Notes under the pieces: model-generated
What the model saw: only the letters and a program-made list of their open reading frames with translations
Told to the model about the DNA's origin: nothing
Database searches by the model: none
In this document: piece by piece, positions 17,664 through 27,227 of the stretch
Layout of the letters: each line of letters opens with the position of its first letter
Position numbering within the stretch: position 1 is the stretch's first letter
Program-made: the position numbers and the translations under genes
NCBI RefSeq assembly: GCF_041379945.2
Contig: NZ_JBFTXJ020000005.1
Coordinates: forward strand, 186,001 to 250,000
From: Aneurinibacillus sp. REN35
Lineage (GTDB): Bacteria; Bacillota; Bacilli; Aneurinibacillales; Aneurinibacillaceae
Direction of reading: 5' to 3'
DNA length: 64,000 nt

Positions 17664-18773
17664 TTAGCGCTCGTCAACTGGAACATAATGAGTATTTACC
17701 GGGCCAACATATTCGGCTCGCGGACGGATGAGACGATTGTTATCATACTGTTCAAGAATGTGAGCTGTCCATCCAGACATACGGCTAATCGCAAATATTG
17801 GCGTAAACAGATCGCGTGGAATACCCAGGCTGTGATAAACAGAAGCGGAATAGAAGTCTACATTCGGCTTCAGTCCTTTTTCTGATGTTACGATCTCATC
17901 GATTTTCACAGACATTTCATACCACTGCGGTTGACCTGTAATACCCGTTAATTTTTCGGACATTTTGCACAGGTGCTTCGCACGTGGGTCGCCATCTTTG
18001 TATACACGGTGGCCGAAGCCCATGATTTTTACTTTTTGTGCAAGCTTTTCACCAATATAGCTTTCCACGTTTGCTGGATCTTTAATCTCTTCAAGCATCG
18101 CCATTACAGCTTCATTGGCCCCGCCATGCAGCGGTCCTTTTAAGGCGCCGAGTGCAGATGTAATGCCGGAATAAATGTCAGATAGAGTGGCTACTGTAAC
18201 ACGAGCTGCAAATGTAGATGCATTAAGCTCATGATCAGCATGCAGCACAAGTGCCGTATCAAGTGCATCGATTGCGATTTGATCCGGTTCTTCTCCATTC
18301 AGCATATAAAGGAAATTTTGTGCTAATCCGTAGTCTTGGCGCGGAGCTATAACTTCTTTTCCTTGGCGAAGGCGATGGTAAGCCGCTACGATAGTCGCCA
18401 CTTTTGCCTGCAGACGTGTAGCTTTACGCAAGTTAGCTTCTCTAGACATATCCTGCGCTTCCGGATCATATAAAGCCAGTGCAGATATTGCAGTACGCAG
18501 AACAGCCATTGGGTGATTGCCATCCGGGCTTGTCTTTAACAGCGCAATCACATCTTCAGGAATTGCAGCGTTTTCAGCTATCTCTTTCTTAAGCTGAGCC
18601 AGTTCATCGGCTTTTGGCAGGCGTCCGTGCCACAGCAGATACACCACTTCTTCAAATGAAGCGTTTTCTGCAAGCTCGTCAATGTTGATGCCCGCATATG
18701 TAAGCACTCCATCGATAATGGAACTGATGGAAGACTGAGTAGCTACAATACCTTCTAATCCTTTTGCTGACAT
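17664..18773 (-). CDS. citZ: Citrate synthase
   Basis: 369 residues, type II-like short citrate synthase as in Bacillus CitZ. Active-site histidines lie in LHADHELNAST and GFGHRVYK, and the catalytic aspartate in NVDFYSASVYHSLG. It condenses acetyl-CoA and oxaloacetate. AAAGGAGAG lies upstream of the ATG. First gene of the citZ-icd-mdh group, with a promoter at 18901-18929. Confidence 0.97.
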   Translation of the reverse strand: MSAKGLEGIVATQSSISSIIDGVLTYAGINIDELAENASFEEVVYLLWHGRLPKADELAQLKKEIAENAAIPEDVIALLKTSPDGNHPMAVLRTAISALALYDPEAQDMSREANLRKATRLQAKVATIVAAYHRLRQGKEVIAPRQDYGLAQNFLYMLNGEEPDQIAIDALDTALVLHADHELNASTFAARVTVATLSDIYSGITSALGALKGPLHGGANEAVMAMLEEIKDPANVESYIGEKLAQKVKIMGFGHRVYKDGDPRAKHLCKMSEKLTGITGQPQWYEMSVKIDEIVTSEKGLKPNVDFYSASVYHSLGIPRDLFTPIFAISRMSGWTAHILEQYDNNRLIRPRAEYVGPVNTHYVPVDER

Positions 18774-18900
18774 AGTACTATCTCTCCTTTATCCCTAAAA
18801 TTTATCTGTCGGACGTTCTTTCGAAGATATCCTCCGTCTTTTCAGGGAGCCATAAAGGCATAAAAAAAAGAGAGAGGATACTTCTATGGTTTCAGAAATA

Positions 18901-18929
18901 ATTATAGAATATTTCATTTGGTTTGTGAA
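18901..18929 (-). promoter_or_regulatory. citZ promoter
   Basis: On the minus strand TTCACA (18924-18929), 17 nt, TATAAT (18901-18906). An inverted repeat GAATATTTC (18907-18915) / GAAATATTC (18949-18957) lies in the spacer and upstream of the -35, centres 42 bp apart, and may be a repressor site. The remaining 100 bp to ytvI show nothing clear. Confidence 0.7.
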
Positions 18930-19061
18930 TGTTTCTTAAAAAAAATGTGAAATATTCCACAACGTACACAAAATCTTGCTTTTTTGTCCACAATTATCAT
19001 AACCTAAAATTGAAAATTACGAAAGTGCTAATCCTGTTCGATCATAACAGAGGAGGTTGAA

Positions 19062-20195
19062 ATGAACACACTACTGCTGTATCACCGGGTATTCCAAGTA
19101 CTGCGCTTTCTCCTTATCATTGGGGGTATTTATATTGCGTATAAGCTTGTGTTTTTTCTTACCCCATTATTGTATCCGTTTCTTATCGGTTTCATCATCG
19201 CGTACGTCATTAATCGTCCGGTAGATCTGCTTGAGCAGCGAGCACGCTGGCCACGTTGGCTTTCGGTAAGTCTGGTGCTCTCCATTGTCATTTTGGTACT
19301 AGTCGGCATCGTTACTGTAGTTGTAGCACAAGTGATCATTGAGATCGGTAAGTTACTTGAAATGCTGCCAATCTACATTGACCAGCTTTCCAATTACGCC
19401 AAAAATTCCCTATCAAGAAGTCTGCAATCGAGTCTGTATGACCGCTTTGTTAATTTGTACAGCTCGCTCGATGCCAGCTTCAAAGAAAAGATACAGGAAA
19501 ATGTGGGAAAGGCAATGACTAGAATTGCTCAGGCAGGCACAAATATTACCAAAACCTTTCTCGGGGGAATTAGCAATCTGCTAAGCTCCATCCCGAATAC
19601 CGCTACTGTATTGGTGATTTCTGTGCTATCAGCATTTTTTATTAGCAAGGACTATCATAAGATCGGAGCGAAAACCAAAAGTACGATACCGGCTGAATTC
19701 GTACAAAAGGGAGCTCGCGTAGCAGAAGATTTACGCAAGGCGCTTCTTGGCTTTATCAAAGCGCAATTCACATTAATCTCAATCACTGCTACCATTGTTA
19801 TCATCGGTCTGCTTATTATGGGCGTACCGTATGCCGTATCGATCGGGCTTCTTACCGGGTTGGTGGATTTAATGCCGTATTTAGGCACAGGCGCTGTCTT
19901 CGTCCCATGGATCACTTATGCAATTTTTGCAGGTGATTTTCGCTTAGCGATTGGACTTGGCATTCTTTATGCGATTGTCATTGTCCAGCGGCAGATTATG
20001 GAGCCCAAGATCGTAGCGAACAATGTGGGCCTTGATCCACTACTTACACTCATTGCCCTATTTGTCGGCCTAAAACTGTTCGGCTTCCTCGGCCTGATTC
20101 TCGGTCCGGTTCTTCTTGTCGTCATCAATGCACTGCGCAGTGCTGGAGTGTTCCGTGATGCATGGCTGTTTATTAAAGGCACGCCGCCAGTATAG
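19062..20195 (+). CDS. ytvI: Sporulation integral membrane protein YtvI (AI-2E permease family)
   Basis: 377 residues, about seven to eight membrane segments. The family pattern shows in the paired N-terminal segments, a large soluble loop (about 100-170), and the GLVDLMPYLGTGAVFVPW motif near residue 267. YtvI belongs to the AI-2E/PerM family and is linked to sporulation in Bacillus; transport substrate is unknown. AGAGGAGGT precedes the ATG. Divergent from citZ. Confidence 0.88.
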   Translation: MNTLLLYHRVFQVLRFLLIIGGIYIAYKLVFFLTPLLYPFLIGFIIAYVINRPVDLLEQRARWPRWLSVSLVLSIVILVLVGIVTVVVAQVIIEIGKLLEMLPIYIDQLSNYAKNSLSRSLQSSLYDRFVNLYSSLDASFKEKIQENVGKAMTRIAQAGTNITKTFLGGISNLLSSIPNTATVLVISVLSAFFISKDYHKIGAKTKSTIPAEFVQKGARVAEDLRKALLGFIKAQFTLISITATIVIIGLLIMGVPYAVSIGLLTGLVDLMPYLGTGAVFVPWITYAIFAGDFRLAIGLGILYAIVIVQRQIMEPKIVANNVGLDPLLTLIALFVGLKLFGFLGLILGPVLLVVINALRSAGVFRDAWLFIKGTPPV

Positions 20196-20203
20196 AAAGC
20201 ACA

Positions 20204-20334
20204 AAAAAGGGGCTGTCCGAAAAGGGCAAATTCCCTCCAATTTAAAAATCAAGAACACTGATACATCAACGTTCTTGAACATAAAAAGGGGCGTCCAAAA
20301 GTCAAAAAATCGACTTTCTGGACAGCCCCTTTTT
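20204..20334. repeat. 131-bp inverted-repeat element with duplicated left arm; bidirectional terminator
   Basis: AAAAAGGGGCTGTCC (20204-20218) is exactly complementary to GGACAGCCCCTTTTT (20320-20334). A second, one-base-shorter copy of the left arm lies at 20283-20296 and can pair with the same right arm. Between them is another hairpin, TCAAGAAC/GTTCTTGA (20249-20278). The 20283-20334 part is a strong terminator for ytvI and, on the minus strand, for fxsA. No target duplication was seen. Confidence 0.75.
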
Positions 20335-20345
20335 ACATTTATTCG

Positions 20346-20756
20346 TTAGAAACGATTAAAACGGTTGAACGTAAACACATTTAGTTGTCCGGTCTGAATT
20401 CGCTTGTGCAGCCATCGTTTGAAAAATAGCTTAACAATGCTGCGAGTGTACGGAATCAATAAGAAAAAACCAAGAAAATCAGAAAAAAAGCCGGGTGTTA
20501 GGAGGAGAAGGCCACCAGCAAAGACACAGATACCATCCAGCAGTGCTTCACCGGGTATTTGACCACGATTGAGTTGCATTTGGGCTAACTGAAATATCTG
20601 CAGCCCTTGGCGCTTTGCAAGCCAGGCACCCGCTACTCCGGTAAAAACACACAGCAGCAAGGTAGGAATCCAGCCGATTCCATTTCCTGCAGCTATCAAA
20701 AGCCATATCTCCAGTATAGGAACCACGAGCAATACAACAAGTAAAATACGCATCAT
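20346..20756 (-). CDS. fxsA: FxsA family membrane protein
   Basis: 136 residues with three to four hydrophobic segments and a cytoplasmic C-terminal tail. The N-terminal pattern (PILEIWLLIAAGNGIGWIPTLLLC) and GAWLAKRQG are typical of FxsA, which in E. coli relieves exclusion of phage T7 by F; the function in Firmicutes is not known. AGGAGG lies 7 nt before the ATG. It ends the pyk group and terminates at the 20283-20334 hairpin. Confidence 0.88.
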   Translation of the reverse strand: MMRILLVVLLVVPILEIWLLIAAGNGIGWIPTLLLCVFTGVAGAWLAKRQGLQIFQLAQMQLNRGQIPGEALLDGICVFAGGLLLLTPGFFSDFLGFFLLIPYTRSIVKLFFKRWLHKRIQTGQLNVFTFNRFNRF

Positions 20757-20774
20757 GTCTTCTCCTCCTTTCTC

Positions 20775-21203
20775 CTACCATTCATATTGTTTCATCATCT
20801 CATACAATTCAGGCATCTGCTTCTTAAGACGCACAGGCTTTAGATCCGTCGATGTCCAGACATGGTGCGTCTCACCTGAGGCTAGAAGATCGTGTTCCGG
20901 TAGCCGCAGTGCTTCATATCCAAGCTGTAGCCGAACACCTTCACAATGAATTACCTTCGTGCGAATCATGATTTCATCATCATATCGAGCTGATTTTTTA
21001 TATTTGACGTTAGCCTCTGTTACGGGAAGCATAAATCCTAAGTCCTCAAACCTTCGATATGAGAATCCCATTTGCCGGATCATCTCTGTTCTGCCGACTT
21101 CAAACCAAATTAAGTAATTGGCATGATAGGCAACCTGCATCTGATCGGTTTCCTGGTAGCGAACCCGCACCGTTGTCTCAAACCATTTCCCCTGCTGCTC
21201 CAT
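20775..21203 (-). CDS. Acyl-CoA thioesterase, hotdog fold (YbgC/FcbJ type)
   Basis: 142 residues, one 4-hydroxybenzoyl-CoA-thioesterase-like hotdog domain. YQETDQMQVAYHANYLIWFE contains the Asp-Gln and tyrosine-histidine pattern of the family, with the active Asp near residue 18. It should hydrolyse acyl-CoA thioesters; the substrate is not predictable. It is 12 bp after pyk and 18 bp before fxsA, probably one transcript. Confidence 0.85.
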   Translation of the reverse strand: MEQQGKWFETTVRVRYQETDQMQVAYHANYLIWFEVGRTEMIRQMGFSYRRFEDLGFMLPVTEANVKYKKSARYDDEIMIRTKVIHCEGVRLQLGYEALRLPEHDLLASGETHHVWTSTDLKPVRLKKQMPELYEMMKQYEW

Positions 21204-21215
21204 TGCTATACACCT

Positions 21216-22967
21216 TTACAGAATCCGAGCGAAGCCGGCATAGATGCGTCCGCTAGACGGATCAACCGTTACTTCATCCCCGTCTTCGAACAACCGGGTT
21301 GCATTCTCTACCCCGACGACAACGGGAATACCCAGGTTTAGACCAACAACTGCTGCATGGGATGTCAATCCGCCTTCCTCAACAACAAGAGCGCTCGCTT
21401 TTTCAATTAACGGCATCATCTCGCGATCCGTTCCTTTGGTAATGATGACTACATTCGAACCATCCTCAGGGAATTTTTCCGAGCCATCGCGCACCCGCAG
21501 TACTTTACCGGTTGCGGCGCTATGACCAATGCCCTGGCCTCGTGCGACTACATCGCCTACAATATGCACCTTCAAAAGGTTCGTCGTTCCCGGTTCACGC
21601 ACAGGAACACCCGCTGTAATGACCACGAGATCGCCGCGCTTAACCACACCTGAATTCACAGCCGTACGTACGGAAATATCAAGCATCTCATCCGTATTAT
21701 CCGTCGGTTCGCTCTGCAATGGAATCACTCCCCAGACAAGCGCAAGCTTTCTGCAAATGTGCGGATGAGGAGTTACAGCAACAATCGGCGCTTTTGGTCG
21801 GAACTTGGACACCATCCGTGCCGTATGCCCGCTCTCTGTTGCCGTTATGATCGCGCATGCATCCAGATCAAAGGCCACATTCGCAACAGCCTGACTGAGC
21901 GCATCAGGAATGACCGTTTGTTTCTTCACGGAATTTGTATGAAGAATCTCTCGATACGAAAGCGCTGTTTCCGTACGCTCAGCAATCCGCTTCATCGTTT
22001 GAACCGCTTCGATCGGATATTTACCTGCTGCCGTTTCGCCCGATAGCATAATCGCATCTGTGCCATCAAAGATCGCATTGGCAACATCGCTTGCTTCTGC
22101 TCGAGTCGGGCGCGGATTGCGCTGCATCGAATCCAGCATTTGTGTCGCCGTAATGACCGGTTTACCCGCTTCATTACAACGGCGAATTAACTCTTTTTGA
22201 ACCAGCGGGACTTCCTCAGCGGGAATTTCGACACCAAGGTCACCACGTGCAACCATCAAACCGTCAGATACCGCAAGAATATCAGCGGCATTATTCACCC
22301 CTTCATGATTCTCAATCTTGGAGATGATATGAATATCAGCATGGTGCCGCTCTAAAATTTCACGAATTTCAAGTACATCTTCCGCTTTACGGACAAACGA
22401 AGCGGCAATCATGTCAATGCCCTGACGGATGCCAAATTCAATATCGCTCGCATCTTTTTCTGTGATGCCTGGCAGTCCGATCTGTACACCCGGTACATTT
22501 ACGCCTTTTCTATCTTTTAATGTTCCACCGTTTCGGATATGACAATAAATCTCTGTACCTTCCACCTTCTCAACCTCAAGACCAATCAAACCGTCATCGA
22601 TTAGAATGGTGCAGCCAGGTTGAACATCATTGGGCAGACCATCATACGTTACCGAAACACGCCGCTCGTCCCCTTTAATTTCCTCTGTTGTCAGCACAAT
22701 TGTTTCGCCTTCTACAAGCTCTACGGATGGTTTTTCCAGCACGCCTGTGCGAATTTCCGGCCCTTTCGTATCCAGCAGAATCGCCACATTCTTACCAAGT
22801 TCTGATGCCGCTTGACGAATTGCGGTAATACGTGCACCGTGCTCTTCATGAGAGCCGTGAGAAAAGTTTAGTCGCGCCACATTCATTCCTGCTTCCATTA
22901 GCGCTTTTAACGTTTCAATCGACTCACTTGCAGGACCAATAGTACATACAATCTTCGTTTTTCGCAT
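21216..22967 (-). CDS. pyk: Pyruvate kinase with C-terminal PEP-utiliser-like domain
   Basis: 583 residues. The pyruvate kinase barrel carries [11 protein letters not shown] and the ATQMLDSM and [12 protein letters not shown] motifs. From about residue 480 there is the extra domain found in Bacillales enzymes, with [17 protein letters not shown], which resembles the phosphohistidine domain of PEP synthase. It makes pyruvate and ATP from PEP. AGGAGGT is upstream. Lies 14 bp after accA. Confidence 0.97.
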   Translation of the reverse strand: MRKTKIVCTIGPASESIETLKALMEAGMNVARLNFSHGSHEEHGARITAIRQAASELGKNVAILLDTKGPEIRTGVLEKPSVELVEGETIVLTTEEIKGDERRVSVTYDGLPNDVQPGCTILIDDGLIGLEVEKVEGTEIYCHIRNGGTLKDRKGVNVPGVQIGLPGITEKDASDIEFGIRQGIDMIAASFVRKAEDVLEIREILERHHADIHIISKIENHEGVNNAADILAVSDGLMVARGDLGVEIPAEEVPLVQKELIRRCNEAGKPVITATQMLDSMQRNPRPTRAEASDVANAIFDGTDAIMLSGETAAGKYPIEAVQTMKRIAERTETALSYREILHTNSVKKQTVIPDALSQAVANVAFDLDACAIITATESGHTARMVSKFRPKAPIVAVTPHPHICRKLALVWGVIPLQSEPTDNTDEMLDISVRTAVNSGVVKRGDLVVITAGVPVREPGTTNLLKVHIVGDVVARGQGIGHSAATGKVLRVRDGSEKFPEDGSNVVIITKGTDREMMPLIEKASALVVEEGGLTSHAAVVGLNLGIPVVVGVENATRLFEDGDEVTVDPSSGRIYAGFARIL

Positions 22968-22981
22968 AGTTTGCGGACCTC

Positions 22982-23950
22982 CTAGATAGATTCTGTGAAA
23001 GCTGCATACCGTCCTATCGATTTATACTTCTCGTAGCGGTCGGCAATTAATTCGTCCCTTCCCATCTTGCTCAATTCACCCAGATGTGCAGCCAGTACTG
23101 TACGCAAGGAAGCTGCGGTTTGTGCAAGATGACGGTGGGCGCCGCCAATCGGCTCAGGCACAATCTCATCTACCACACCCAGTTCATGCAGATCATGAGC
23201 GGTAATCTTCATCGTCTCAGCTGCACGCTGTGCCTGACTTGCATCCTTCCATAGAAGCGCGGCTGCGCCTTCTGGGGATATAACAGAATAAAAGGCATTT
23301 TCAAGCATAAGCAGCCTATTCCCAACACCAAGAGCAAGTGCGCCGCCACTGCCGCCCTCACCAACTACAACACAAAGTATCGGTACCCCAAATGATGCCA
23401 TCTCACGCAAGTTGCGGGCAATTGCTTCACTCTGCCCCCGCTCTTCTGCTGCCTTACCCGGATAAGCACCTGTTGTATTAATGAAGCAGATGATCGGGCG
23501 GTTGAATTTGTCTGCCTGCTGCATAAGACGCAGCGCTTTACGGTATCCTTCCGGATGCGGCATGCCAAAATTGCGTGCGATGTTTTCTTTCGTATCCCGA
23601 CCCTTTTGATGTCCCATTACTGTGACAGGACGACCGTTAAACTTCGCAATGCCTGCTACAATAGCTGCATCATCTCCGTATAAACGGTCTCCGTGCAGCT
23701 CAATAAAGTCCGTAAATAAAGCGTTGATTAGGTCAAGCGTAGTAGGGCGCTCCGGATGCCTTGCAAGCTGCACCCGCTGCCATGGCGTCAGATTGCCGTA
23801 TATGTCCTGCGCCAACGATTTTGCTCTCGCTTCTAATTTTACAATTTCATCGGTAAAATCTATATCCTTTTCTTCCGTAAATTTGCGAAGCTCCTCAATT
23901 TTTGCATTTAATTCAAGGAGGGGTTTCTCAAAAGATAATTCTCCGGCCAT
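22982..23950 (-). CDS. accA: Acetyl-CoA carboxylase carboxyltransferase subunit alpha
   Basis: 322 residues, usual length. The crotonase-fold motif [17 protein letters not shown] near residue 195 and [12 protein letters not shown] are visible. With AccD it transfers carboxyl from carboxybiotin to acetyl-CoA. Its ATG overlaps the accD stop by one base (TAATG), so the two subunits are translationally coupled. Confidence 0.97.
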   Translation of the reverse strand: MAGELSFEKPLLELNAKIEELRKFTEEKDIDFTDEIVKLEARAKSLAQDIYGNLTPWQRVQLARHPERPTTLDLINALFTDFIELHGDRLYGDDAAIVAGIAKFNGRPVTVMGHQKGRDTKENIARNFGMPHPEGYRKALRLMQQADKFNRPIICFINTTGAYPGKAAEERGQSEAIARNLREMASFGVPILCVVVGEGGSGGALALGVGNRLLMLENAFYSVISPEGAAALLWKDASQAQRAAETMKITAHDLHELGVVDEIVPEPIGGAHRHLAQTAASLRTVLAAHLGELSKMGRDELIADRYEKYKSIGRYAAFTESI

Positions 23951-24834
23951 TACTTTTCCCTCCTAACCGTATGCATATCAAGAATTTTAGCGATTGTATC
24001 ACGCATCTCTTTACGAGGGATTACTTTATCAAGCTGGCCTTTGTTTAAAAGAAACTCAGCCGTCTGAAAGTCCTCCGGCAGTTCCTGACGAATGGTCTGT
24101 TCAATAATGCGGCGGCCCGCAAAGCCGATCAAAGCACCCGGCTCCGCAAAGTTATAGTCACCAAGCGATGCAAAGCTTGCCGAGACACCGCCTGTGGTCG
24201 GGTGGGTCATAACAGAAATGTAGAGCCCGCCTGCTGTATTCAGCTTAGCAAGCGCTGCGCTTGTTTTCGCCATCTGCATCAGACTAAGAACTCCTTCCTG
24301 CATGCGTGCTCCACCGGAAGCGGAGAAAAGCAGAAACGGATAGTTTTTCTCAATCGCCTGCTCGATCGCTCGGGTAATTTTCTCTCCTACGACAGAGCCC
24401 ATGCTTCCCATACGAAAGCGGGAATCCATAACAGCGATGACGACCGGATAGCCTTTTATTGTACCTTCGCCTGTAACGATCGCCTCCGACAGCCCTGATT
24501 TCTCTTTGTCTTTTTCTAGCTTAGGCATATAATCCGGAAAATTCAGCGGATCAGCCGATAGCAACTCATTGTCATATTCAAAGAAATGACTATCATCTAA
24601 CAGCATGGCAATGCGCTCGAAGGCCGTCATCGGGAAATGATGACCGCACCCTTGGCACACCTTTAGATTTTTTTCGAGTTCTTTTGCGTATGCAATCGTG
24701 CCGCATGTGGGGCATTTCGTCATCAGCCCTTCCGGCACTTCTTTTACCGTTGCCTTCTCATCCTGAACTTGTCCTTGTTCAGTTCGCACGGTCGCATAAC
24801 GGCGTTTTTTATAAAAAATGTCTTTTAACAACAC
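23950..24834 (-). CDS. accD: Acetyl-CoA carboxylase carboxyltransferase subunit beta
   Basis: 294 residues. The N-terminal zinc ribbon has Cys41, Cys44, Cys60 and Cys63; the crotonase-like domain shows [12 protein letters not shown] and [14 protein letters not shown]. The start is a GTG at 24834 with GAGAGG six nt upstream. First committed step of fatty acid synthesis together with AccA. Confidence 0.97.
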   Translation of the reverse strand: MLLKDIFYKKRRYATVRTEQGQVQDEKATVKEVPEGLMTKCPTCGTIAYAKELEKNLKVCQGCGHHFPMTAFERIAMLLDDSHFFEYDNELLSADPLNFPDYMPKLEKDKEKSGLSEAIVTGEGTIKGYPVVIAVMDSRFRMGSMGSVVGEKITRAIEQAIEKNYPFLLFSASGGARMQEGVLSLMQMAKTSAALAKLNTAGGLYISVMTHPTTGGVSASFASLGDYNFAEPGALIGFAGRRIIEQTIRQELPEDFQTAEFLLNKGQLDKVIPRKEMRDTIAKILDMHTVRREK

Positions 24835-24860
24835 AATACACCTCTCTTAAGGCTACAGCT

Positions 24861-25043
24861 TCAATGCAGAATCGTACTGAGTACTTCTTGTACTTCATTT
24901 ACTTCTCCTGCGGGAACAAGAATTTCGTACTGCTTGGAGATACCGGCTTGACGAACTTTTACAAGGAATCCTTCCCCTGTAAGCTTATCTTGAATTCGTT
25001 CTGCAATTTTGGCGCTTGGGGCGATATAGATGACCGTCCACAT
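24861..25043 (-). CDS. Small conserved protein (DUF2007-like)
   Basis: 60 residues: WTVIYIAPSAKIAERIQDKL followed by VRQAGISKQYEILVPAGEVNEVQEVL. It looks like a compact alpha/beta domain; similar small proteins beside accD in related species are often loosely labelled glutamate decarboxylase, which I do not accept. AAGGAGG lies upstream. It lies between the FadR-type regulator and accD. Confidence 0.6.
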   Translation of the reverse strand: MWTVIYIAPSAKIAERIQDKLTGEGFLVKVRQAGISKQYEILVPAGEVNEVQEVLSTILH

Positions 25044-25136
25044 CCCGGCTCATCCTCCTTACAAATGTATGTTGTCTACCACCATTCTACCCCTTTTTTG
25101 CAAAAACTTCCGCTTCTCTCTAACATATCGGGATCG

Positions 25137-25808
25137 CTACAATATGCTGTTCTCCAAATGGCTTCGCATACGGCTCACTGCTTCCTCTTCATCTCCCGCC
25201 CGAATGGCTTCAAGAATGGCCCGGTGCTCTCTAAACCCTTCTTCAGCCCGCCCCGTGCGGGCGAGTGACTCTTCCCGCACAGATTGACTGTATTCGATGA
25301 GAGGAACCCACATCCGGTGCAGAACTGAATTACGGCTTGAGCGACAAATGGCCCGGTGGAAAAGATAATCCTCTTCCGTAGGTACTTCACCTTCCCGAAT
25401 GCGCTCCTCTCCCTGGAGAATGATGCGCTCCATCTCGGCAAAGTGTCTTTGATTAGCTCGCTGACACGCTAGGCGCACTGCATCGATTTCGAGTATTTTT
25501 CTCATCTCGATCAAGTCGCCTCTGGTTTTGAAATCCTTTAGAATGTACGCTCCAACTAGATTAATAAGTTGGTTATGCCGATAATGCTGGAGGAATGTAC
25601 CTTCTCCCCTGCGCGTCGTAATTAACCCGAGAAGTTCTAATGCCCGAAGCGCTTCCCGTACGGAGGATCGCCCTACTTGAAGTCGCTCAGACAACTCGCG
25701 CTCGGATGGAAGCTTATCTCCCGGTTTTAGTCCGTCTTCTTTAATGATTCGATTAATCTCCAGCAGAATTTCCTGATAGACCTTACGCTGTTCAGGCAAA
25801 TTTGACAC
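25137..25808 (-). CDS. FadR-subfamily GntR transcriptional regulator
   Basis: 223 residues. A winged helix (LPSERELSERLQVGRSSVREALRAL, about residues 35-60) is followed by an all-helical FCD ligand-binding domain with FHRAICRSS and the later HRAIL metal-site histidines. GTG at 25808 is preferred, since AAGGTGAGG precedes it; the GTG three codons earlier has none. Ligands of this group are often organic acids. It lies between ytsJ (malic enzyme) and the accDA-pyk group, and a FadR-type operator at 27166-27184 suggests that ytsJ is a target. Confidence 0.88.
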   Translation of the reverse strand: MSNLPEQRKVYQEILLEINRIIKEDGLKPGDKLPSERELSERLQVGRSSVREALRALELLGLITTRRGEGTFLQHYRHNQLINLVGAYILKDFKTRGDLIEMRKILEIDAVRLACQRANQRHFAEMERIILQGEERIREGEVPTEEDYLFHRAICRSSRNSVLHRMWVPLIEYSQSVREESLARTGRAEEGFREHRAILEAIRAGDEEEAVSRMRSHLENSIL

Positions 25809-25849
25809 GTCCCTCACCTTGCTTGCTCTTTTATATTTTTCCGCGCCAA

Positions 25850-25876
25850 AAAAAGGAGGAATACTTCCTCCTTTTT
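25850..25876 (-). terminator. Terminator of ytsJ
   Basis: Perfect 12-bp stem AAAAAGGAGGAA/TTCCTCCTTTTT with a 3-nt loop, 20 bp past the ytsJ stop. The T-run is part of the stem. Confidence 0.9.
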
Positions 25877-25896
25877 ACCATATTGAAAACTGTCAC

Positions 25897-27126
25897 CTAT
25901 ACTTGTATGGCAGCTAGCATGTCTTCTTTCATCTGCTCAATATCGATCTCCCGGCGTGCTACGCCTGTTTCCATAGCGGCTTTAGCTACTGATGCTGCCA
26001 CATGCGGCGCTACTCTCCGATCAAAGGGAGAAGGAATAATATAGTCAGAAGATAGCTCTGCATCGCTAACCAGTTCAGCGATCGCATTTACAGCAGCCAG
26101 CTTCATGGATTCATTAATATCGGTTGCCATGACTTCAAGCGCACCTCGGAAAATTCCAGGGAAGGCCAGTACGTTATTGACCTGATTTGGAAAATCAGAG
26201 CGGCCTGTTCCAATGACAGCTGCCCCCGCCTCTTTGGCGACTTCAGGCATAATCTCTGGAATCGGATTGGCCATCGCAAAAATAATCGGATGTTCGTTCA
26301 TCGAGCGTACCATCTCCGGTGTCAGAGAACCCGCCACCGATACACCGATAAATACGTCAGCTCCATTAAGTACATCCGCCAGCGTACCCTCTATCCGGTG
26401 CTGATTGGTAATCCGCGCGATCTCATCCTTAATCGGATTCATGCCAAACGGACGTCCTTCGTAAATGGCTCCTTTGGAATCGCACATGATAACTTCCTTT
26501 ACACCCATAAAAAGCAGTAGCTTGATGATAGCAATCCCCGCAGCACCTGCACCATTGGCAACAACAGAAATCTCTTCCATCCTCTTGCCAGTAATCTTGA
26601 GCGCATTCAAAAGCCCTGCGGCAGTCACAATAGCAGTACCGTGCTGATCATCATGAAATACAGGAATGGATAATTCCTTTTTCAAGCGTTCTTCAATTTC
26701 AAAGCAATTCGGAGCAGCAATATCCTCTAAATTGATGCCTCCAAACGTTGGCTCCAAGTATTTGACTGTCTTAATAATCTCCTCTGGATCCTGCGTGTTC
26801 AAGCATATCGGAAATGCGTCTACACCTGCAAACGACTTGAAAAGTACGGCTTTTCCTTCCATGACCGGAAGCGCACCTTCAGGACCGATATTGCCAAGTC
26901 CTAATACAGCCGAGCCATCGGAAACTACCGCAACCATGTTGCCTTTAGCTGTATACTCATATACTTTGTTCCGATCATCAAAGATGTCTTTACATGGCTC
27001 AGCTACTCCCGGTGAATAGGCAAGGCTTAAATCATTGGCATCTTCTAATGCTACCTTGGACTCTACTTGAATTTTCCCTCGGCTTTCCCTGTGAAGCTTC
27101 AATGCTTGTTCACGTATATTTGACAC
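25897..27126 (-). CDS. ytsJ: Malic enzyme (YtsJ type)
   Basis: 409 residues. Malic enzyme motifs include LAYSPGVAEPC, HDDQHGTAIVTAAGLLNAL and the dinucleotide-binding VVANGAGAAGIAI (about residue 190). It decarboxylates malate to pyruvate. B. subtilis YtsJ, at the same place beside dnaE, is NADP-dependent; cofactor here is inferred. Start is a GTG behind AAGGAG. Promoter and a FadR-type operator lie at 27166-27227. Confidence 0.93.
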   Translation of the reverse strand: MSNIREQALKLHRESRGKIQVESKVALEDANDLSLAYSPGVAEPCKDIFDDRNKVYEYTAKGNMVAVVSDGSAVLGLGNIGPEGALPVMEGKAVLFKSFAGVDAFPICLNTQDPEEIIKTVKYLEPTFGGINLEDIAAPNCFEIEERLKKELSIPVFHDDQHGTAIVTAAGLLNALKITGKRMEEISVVANGAGAAGIAIIKLLLFMGVKEVIMCDSKGAIYEGRPFGMNPIKDEIARITNQHRIEGTLADVLNGADVFIGVSVAGSLTPEMVRSMNEHPIIFAMANPIPEIMPEVAKEAGAAVIGTGRSDFPNQVNNVLAFPGIFRGALEVMATDINESMKLAAVNAIAELVSDAELSSDYIIPSPFDRRVAPHVAASVAKAAMETGVARREIDIEQMKEDMLAAIQV

Positions 27127-27165
27127 TCTTCACACAACTCCTTCTCTCTTTCGACCCCGAATATC

Positions 27166-27184
27166 GAAGTGGTCTGACCACTTC
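27166..27184 (-). promoter_or_regulatory. FadR-type operator upstream of ytsJ
   Basis: Perfect 9-bp inverted repeat GAAGTGGTCTGACCACTTC with one central base. The TGGTNNNACCA core is typical of FadR-subfamily GntR regulators. It starts about 15 bp downstream of the ytsJ -10 box, where a bound repressor would block transcription. The regulator encoded at 25137-25808 is the obvious candidate. Confidence 0.75.
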
Positions 27185-27199
27185 ATTTATTATTACCCC

Positions 27200-27227
27200 A
27201 TTATATCAAAAGCGGCCAATCTGTAAA
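27200..27227 (-). promoter_or_regulatory. ytsJ promoter
   Basis: Minus strand TTTACA (27222-27227), 16 nt, TATAAT (27200-27205). The -35 box falls in the loop of the dnaE terminator, so promoter and terminator share DNA. Confidence 0.75.

Noticed and set aside
19000-19061. Promoter for ytvI
   Set aside because: Several AT-rich hexamers are present but none with acceptable spacing for sigma A or sigma E.
20204-20334. Miniature transposable element (MITE)
   Set aside because: Inverted ends and size would fit, but there is no target duplication and the same DNA works as a terminator; kept as a repeat only.
24861-25043. Glutamate decarboxylase label for the 60-residue protein
   Set aside because: It is far too short and has no PLP site.
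25044-25136. Second FadR operator upstream of the 60-residue gene
   Set aside because: TGGTAGACAA is only a half match to TGGTNNNACCA and has a spacing error.
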